DNA from: Laguncularia racemosa
Taxonomy: Eukaryota > Streptophyta > Magnoliopsida > Myrtales > Combretaceae
Length of the DNA stretch: 64,000 nucleotides
Reading direction: 5' to 3'
Assembly (NCBI GenBank): GCA_037954665.1
Contig: JBBMOL010000038.1
Span: 5,022,001 to 5,086,000, forward strand
Made by a program: the position numbers and the translations under genes. Below the pieces are notes generated by a model. That model had not been told where the DNA came from and did not search any database. It worked only from the letters and a program-made list of their open reading frames with translations. Shown piece after piece: positions 57,950 to 64,000 of this stretch. Within the stretch, counting starts at the first letter, position 1. Each line of letters begins with the position of its first letter.

Positions 57950-58625
57950 TGAGAATTCTAAACTGAGTTTTAGCATGTAGGCTGACTAGCGCAACTAAGA
58001 GTAGTAGATCGGTGCTTGTTGCTCTTTATCTAGTGTTGAGACTTGAAAGAAAGTTTCATGCTGTACAATGAGATATGTGGTGCAATATGAAAGGGCTTAA
58101 TTTGGGTATTGAACGATTGAGGCTGGATTTAGATATGATGTCATTTGTTCAGTGCTTGATGCCTTCACGATTGCTTGGTATAGAAGATCGCATAGAGAAG
58201 TACTCTCCACACCGAGTAGCCATGCAGTTTGGGTTGGATCAATATATATGGGACTTTGTATCACAATTCACAATGCAATAAAAGTCCAAAGATTGCTTAG
58301 CATAATTACAATTAGCCAGTAACTAATATGAACTTGTACATTCCTTTAAGAGCATCTGAGCCAGACATGACAGTTCAATACTTAGACTAGTGAATAACAA
58401 GGAGTTCAGTTTCAGTTGCAAACAAAACAACCATTAAAATCTCCTGAGCCTAAAGGTACAACTGCAATGCAACCAGAAAGACCTATGGATGATTTTAGAG
58501 CCACGAACTATGACAATGGTGATACAATCCTTTCTGGCTTCCAGCGAAAACTTCATCAAACAAGTGAAGGTGAGTCCAGCGATGAAGATGAGATGTCAAT
58601 TGCAGAATTTTTTAGGACGTAAAGG
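57950..58625 (+). pseudogene. Plant mobile domain (aminotransferase-like) fragment
   Basis: 57985-58260 reads RSVLVALYLVLRLERKFHAV, a stop, then WCNMKGLNLGIERLRLD, SRLLGIEDRIEKYSPHRVAM and QFGLDQ. YSPHRVAMQFG is a strong mark of the plant mobile domain (PMD) family, related to MAIN and MAIL proteins and often found in transposons. A second open segment (58416-58622) gives MDDFRATNYDNGDTILSGF and an acidic SSDEDEMSIAEFF tail. Stops separate the two. PMD proteins act in silencing and genome stability in known cases; this copy is a relic. It runs opposite to the neighbouring hAT transposase and may be cargo of that element. Confidence 0.7.
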
Positions 58626-59570
58626 AAGAAGGACAACTGTGGTTCATCGTTTCATCTTGTATTGGTATGCGTAAAAAGGATACTTAAACTCAAGTATTAA
58701 AAAATTCGCTGGAATCGCGACACGCCAACACCAACACCTTCACTTCACCACAAGACAACCCAACCTAGAACCCACACCACTCGGCACTCTATGCTAAAAA
58801 AAAAAAAAAAAACTAAAGCACACCTTCACGGTAAAGGCTTCGCCACAACAATACAACCCACAGCAATACGAGAAAAAAGAACAGTGTGTCCGGTGTCCTT
58901 ATGAAGATCGGCAAAAAGACAAAAACACAAACACCTTCATGGCTTCACCACTCTATGCTAAGCAAGAGCGACGAAAATAACAAAAAAAAAAAACCCTAAT
59001 CTAAGCAAGCAAAAACATATAAAGTACTTAAGTACACTAACATATTAAAGAACAATTACCTATAAGTGATGGAATAGAAGTATATCGGAGTGTCCTTATC
59101 CCCTTCTATAATTGCTTGTGAGCTACGATAAAGAAGAACAATGTGAAGCTCAAAGAAGATGTGTATGGAAATGGAAGATGTCAAGCAGGGAAAAGGGAAA
59201 AACGAAGAAGAGCAGATCAGCAGAAGTGTGCATTGTCCTTTTTAGAGTTAGAATTCTCTTAATGCTACACAGACTTTAGGTTGGGCAACGCGTTGTCACT
59301 AGGCCAGGCTGCATGCTCCACAGTAGAGCAAGGTCTAAGGAGCAAACAGAAAAAAAAAAAAAAAACAATAACACTAGTATAAACGTTAGAAACGCATGTG
59401 GAAATGCGATTTTACCGATTCCACCATGTTGAATCATGATTTTATTGCGATTTTACCTCAAAACAATTTTGTTTGTGAGTTAACAAAAATGTGTTTACAA
59501 ATTCGTAAAATCATAGAAACGTACAAATTAACTCGTGATTTTAACAACCATGCAAAGCTAAACTGCCAAC
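58626..59570. other. Non-coding flank, possible hAT-element end
   Basis: No ORF of note. A-rich runs lie at 58797-58812, 58981-58993 and 59350-59364. The end near 59535-59553 (GATTTTAACAACCATGCAAAGC) is weakly inverted relative to 51920-51950. No target duplication could be confirmed. Confidence 0.3.
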
Positions 59571-62544
59571 CTACTACTTTAGCTTCATGCTTTGTCTTTT
59601 CTCCCTAGAAATTATAGTAAGCATCGTGTAATTGAATTTTGATCCATCAAAATGATTCTCTGACAGCTCGATTTTACATTTTAGGTATATACATATATGG
59701 CAATAAAAAGCTGAGTTTTCAACTTGCTTTAACATTAATCCTTTGTCTTATCTCAGGGAAGTTCTTATAATATGAAACTGAATTTAATTTGTGAATATTA
59801 TTTTCCAACATTTGGATTTAACATTTAGTAAGTTCTAAAAATAGATGATATGGTCGGCCAATATGGAAATTATATATTTCAGGGACAAAAATGTTTGGAA
59901 TGAAATGGAGCGAGATAGCTTTTCTTTTATTTGACAAAAAATTAAAAGAACCAATGGTAGAATCTTACACTAAACTGAACCATATTTGAAACAGTTTGAA
60001 TTAAATATCTAGTAAATCAAAATACATTTAATGGTTTGAAATTTTCAACCAAACTCGACAGCTTGGCTCAATTTGGTTCAATCTTAACAGCTTGCAAAAT
60101 GACGACATAGTAGCAATTTTACATAAAGAACACTTACTTTGAACATCAAATAATGGATAAATATGCAAGGGATAGTCGTCCTAAATAACAAAGGTAAAAT
60201 AAAATGTATCAAACTTTAGGTATAAATTTGATAAGTAAAAATTTATTTAGTATAATAGTTAGCAATTTCAAATTTTAAGTATATAAATAAAAAGGGATTG
60301 TGAAAATTTGATAGTGATTGTGACATTATTTCTTTTTTCTAATGCTTTTCAATAGTTCAACAAAGGGCTTTTTCTTTTCCTTTTTTTCCCCCAACTTTGG
60401 ATAGATTAGGCTTTCCAAATTTTAGTTTATAAAGATCTTGTATTTATATTCTTTGATTATAGGCCAGCTCAATTAAAGGCTAAAAAAGTTAATTGAATTT
60501 TGAGCACATATTTTAATTTGTGCTTAATTATTCTTGCCATATTAATACAATCTAATGACCATGGTCTCTTTGGTCCAAAACACATTAGCCTTAGTAATTG
60601 GATAATTACATTTTCTTTCACATTGATTTTGAACCTACTCTAGCACCTTGAGCTTCAACTCAAAAACTAGCCCAAGAAATACATCTTGAGCTAGAAGATT
60701 ATGCATTATTTCTTTCATTTTAATGCCCAATATTAATTAATTTATTTATGTCTCGTCTTTTGAAAATAAAATAGAGTAATATAACTATTACAAACAATGA
60801 TCATTATCATAAAACGGACAATGATAGTAAAAGTGCTTGAAACTTTTACTTTCTTTTTGTTTTAGTAACTAAACTTTTAACTTTTTTTTTTTCATTTAGG
60901 TATCTTAACTTTCTAAGGAATAAGACAAATAAATGAAGTCCATCGTAAAAATATTACACAAACTTAATAAGATAATGAGCAATAACAATATAGATTGATA
61001 AAAATGGAAAAAAAAAGGTATGATTGTTGAAAATTCAACTGCACAACACCTTTATAGACAATATTTGATTTTTATGACTTTTATATCAAATATATATATA
61101 TATGTTATTTGTCATTATTTTATATTGATAAATAAAAATGATGGCATATTAAGAAAAACTAAAATAAATTAAAAAGTAGATAAATATTAACAAAATCAAT
61201 CTCATATTGATTCCTTCTAGCTTTATGCCAACCAATTTAGTCCCCTCATGGCAATGTTAATCCTTTGGATTCCATCCTAACAAAGCCAATCCTATATCAA
61301 CCCTTACCTTGCTTTGCACCAACAAATCCATATCAAATACTCTCTCAAGTGGATTGATGCTAATAAAATCTATAATATAATTTATAAATATTTGGATAAA
61401 CTACACAAATTATCCTTAATTTTTCAAAAGCCTATACTTATCTCTTAAAACAAGTGTGAACCTTGCTTTTTTTATCTAACTCGGCTACATATATGTAAAT
61501 TATAGTTGAAGTGGACACTAACATAGCAATCTGATTCATTTCTTAAATATGTTTAATTAATCAATGTGAAAATATTATTATTATTTTTTAAAAAAAAGCA
61601 ATTGAAATTATAAGGGTTGTTGCAAACCCCTTAAGGATAAAAGTTAGTTGGCAATCATCATTTTTTTTAATGGGTCACAGCTTACTATTATAAATAATTT
61701 ATGCAACCCAGTATGATGGTGGACAATTACTCATTACCCTATAGAGGTTGTACAACCCCTTTAGGTCGATGTATAACTATCCATTATCAAAATAAATAAA
61801 TAAATAAAATATAAGCTTAAAAGTCCATCAGCTTGCAATAGGGTTATACATATATGATTTTAAAATTTTAATTCTAAGTTTAGATATTGTATTCAAATTT
61901 TGTAAACCGTATATCATAAAAAAAATTCCATGACCAATATTATAATGCAAACATATTATGAAAACATGTATCTCCAAATTAGTTAGTTTACTAAACATAA
62001 AATAAAAAAAAAAAACTAGAAAGCATCTTGATTTAATGTTTTTTCTTAAATGACCAATTGAAAAATGCATTCTATCTGTAAATTACTATAAATGTCATAA
62101 ACTTTATCGATATAAAGCTCATAAAAATTGGATATCATCTATAAAAGTCATGTGCAACCAAAAATTAAAACTTGATCTATACTTTTCTTTGATTTATCAT
62201 TATAATTTATCATTATTTTATTTTTTTATAATATTTTTATTATGGCCGTTGTAAAGGGCTCATTAGTTTGCCTCACTCTAAAAGATTGAGATATCAAAAT
62301 AAAATAAAATAGAGTTTGGGCTTTGAAATAAAAAGAAAGTAAAAGTTATTATTACATTTCAAGGCAACGGTCGTTATAGCACATTGATTTGTTTCATTCC
62401 AAACTTGAGGTGAAAAAAAATAAAAAAAATAAAAGGCGATACCTAAAAGATACGGCATCGTTTTGCTTTGGTAGATTTGTAAGAAAATTTTAGAAGAAGA
62501 TTTTAAGGTGCGCACTTCATGTAGGGTCTAATGTCATTGGGGTA

Positions 62545-62567
62545 GGGCTAGGGCTAGGGCTGGGGGG
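62545..62567 (+). other. G-quadruplex motif
   Basis: GGGCTAGGGCTAGGGCT followed by six G. Four G-runs with loops of two or three bases meet the strict G4 pattern, in an otherwise AT-rich region. Confidence 0.8.
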
Positions 62568-62673
62568 TGGTTGAAAAAGTGGTTCAACATGTATAATGGA
62601 TCATAAAAGTCAAAAGCCATAAGAAAGCTTATATGTTTGAAATTGAAATAAATTTGAAAAAAAAAAAAAACAA

Positions 62674-62700
62674 AGAGAGAGAGAGAGAGAAGAAGAAGAA
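62674..62700. repeat. GA/GAA microsatellite
   Basis: A (GA) run passes into (GAA) repeats. On the minus strand it is a CT-rich tract like those near plant transcription starts. Confidence 0.8.
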
Positions 62701-64000
62701 GATACTGAGAATGCTCCAACGTTCACAATTTATTTAGCTGTTAAAGAAGTTTGGAAAACGGCATGAAAGTTATATCTTTGGACTAAGAAATAAGTTATAC
62801 CTATTTATTAAAGCTAATGAAAGAACGAATTAACTTTTGTAGATTAAATTTGATGACATTTGTTATCTTTTATATATATATAAAAGTCTAAAACTTAGCA
62901 TAAATATATATATATATATATATATTTTGTATAGTCTAGTATTGAAAATAAATGTCAATGGTATGATTATTCTTAAAATTGATTCTTAAAGTCATGATTT
63001 AGGTTGACTCTAAAAATTACTAATTCTAATTCTAAATTTTATTTTGCTTCTAGCATTATATATTACTGTTTTCCTTTATTAATTTGAATTATTTATGATT
63101 CTAAAACTTTCTAAGTGGTTTGATTATTGATCACATTCAGCCAAAAAAGTGTATAATAAACCTCAAATCTCTGAAAAAAAAAAAAAAACCTTAAACCTTA
63201 AAACCTAACACAATAGGAAGGGAAATTCAATTTTGTTTCATCTTATAATGTAACCGGTAGTAACATCACTTAGGCTGCTAGACCACATGGAACAATTGAG
63301 TTCAAAAACGAGAAACATCGAACTAGGACAATGTTATTTTGGGTAAAATGTCACTGTTAAACACTGTCATATCTTGATGTTACAAACTAAATATATGTGA
63401 TTGAGGCTCTGAGCCTAAACAGGTATCATCTCTAAATCAAGCTTTATCATTAAAAAAAGATTATCATATATCACACACTAATGTTATCATTTATTAACCG
63501 ATGGAGTCGAAAGAATCTAGGTTTAATAATAATACAGTAATTAAACAGTTAATCAAGTAATTAATGAAACATATATAACAGTTGTAATCCACCAATATAA
63601 TATACAGACGGTCCACATGTCACAGATACCCGTTTGAAGTTTAGGTCCCACCTTTTTGCATTTCAAAAAACATCAAACATAATAAAATTAAAAAAAAACC
63701 TTTTGTTTTGTCTAGGTTTTGAAATTCGTTGAGAGGGAGACAAATAATGCAGTACATAAGATATGTAACATCTATCTCTCTCTCTAAATGCTACATTTTT
63801 TAATGTCTTTTTGCTTCTTGAAACAAGAGGACTAGTTTCAAGCAAGGAACTTTGGAGAATCTTTGAGTTCTTTTAATTTTTTGGGAGTAACCCTTTTTTC
63901 TTCTACTTTAGACTTTTTAGGATTTTTGCTCTTTGGCTTGACTTGACACCACTAAAGGGTCTTTGAGATTTTCAAGTTTCTGTAGTTGTGAAACAGAGGG

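Larger units (their letters stand above)
59571..64000. other. AT-rich intergenic region to window end
   Basis: No coding exon is supported in 4.4 kb. It contains a G-quadruplex motif (62545-62567) and a GA/GAA microsatellite (62674-62700). The last 250 bp (CTCTCTCTCTCT near 63775-63785, then moderately T-rich sequence) could be promoter or 5' UTR of a plus-strand gene lying beyond the right edge, but nothing proves it. Confidence 0.35.

Noticed and set aside
51920..59553. Complete hAT element with 8-bp target duplication
   Set aside because: Terminal motifs are only weakly inverted and the candidate 8-bp flanks (AACATACA and AACTGCCA) differ at three positions.
63663..63845. Minus-strand 60-residue ORF near the right edge
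   Set aside because: No recognisable domain and it overlaps a CT microsatellite; more likely non-coding.
1..64000. CRISPR arrays, bacterial operons or phage genes
   Set aside because: Introns, LTR elements and plant protein families show plant nuclear DNA; the repeats found are transposon-linked and lack CRISPR spacing.

Overview
The window looks like nuclear DNA of a dicot plant. It is AT-rich and has GT-AG introns, including one of about 3 kb. Plant-specific families are present: a bark-storage-protein-like nucleosidase homologue, type II peroxiredoxin, NPF/PTR transporters, an SBP-box fragment and a plant mobile domain fragment. Ty1/copia, Ty3/gypsy-type, LINE, hAT and PIF/Harbinger-like mobile DNA is abundant. 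The bark-storage-type gene would fit a woody dicot, but the species cannot be named from the sequence.

Only two genes look intact. One is a five-exon gene (11798-17894, +) encoding a 355-residue purine-nucleoside-phosphorylase-fold protein of the bark/vegetative storage protein type. The other is a three-exon gene (49389-51139, +) encoding a 162-residue cytosolic type II peroxiredoxin with both catalytic cysteines. Partial or broken genes are an SBP-box (SPL) zinc-finger exon near the left edge (-), two tandem NPF transporter pseudogenes (26655-28354 and 29056-32010, +), and a plant mobile domain fragment (57950-58625, +).

The rest is mostly transposon-derived. 1.9-10.2 kb: a minus-strand copia element with one LTR, a primer-binding site and a long open gag-pol that stops after the RT YVDD motif; a 1.5-1.8 kb non-coding repeat lies on both sides of it. 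18.8-19.9 kb: a Tourist-like inverted-repeat element. 21.9-24.0 kb: a hAT transposase relic. 32.0-33.0 kb: a LINE ORF1 relic abutting the second NPF copy. 34.7-39.3 kb: a full-length copia element with about 97% identical 211/212-bp LTRs, target duplication ATTTC, and a broken ORF. 41.7-44.3 kb: three tandem copies of a unit of about 0.85 kb, interrupted at 44264-48388 by a gag-protease-only LTR element (target duplication AAACT). 52.2-57.7 kb: a second hAT transposase relic, split by a 2.9-kb solo LTR (target duplication AAGCC).

The most unusual pattern is a composite palindromic module (ACACGGT / ACACGGCCGTGTAT / CCGTGTATG). It is arrayed in the leader of the first copia element and, with the same internal layout, inside the Tourist-like element 11 kb away; a weaker version lies between the exons of the second NPF copy. 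Exon boundaries, element ends and target duplications were read by eye. Family assignments rest on recognised motifs, not on database searches.
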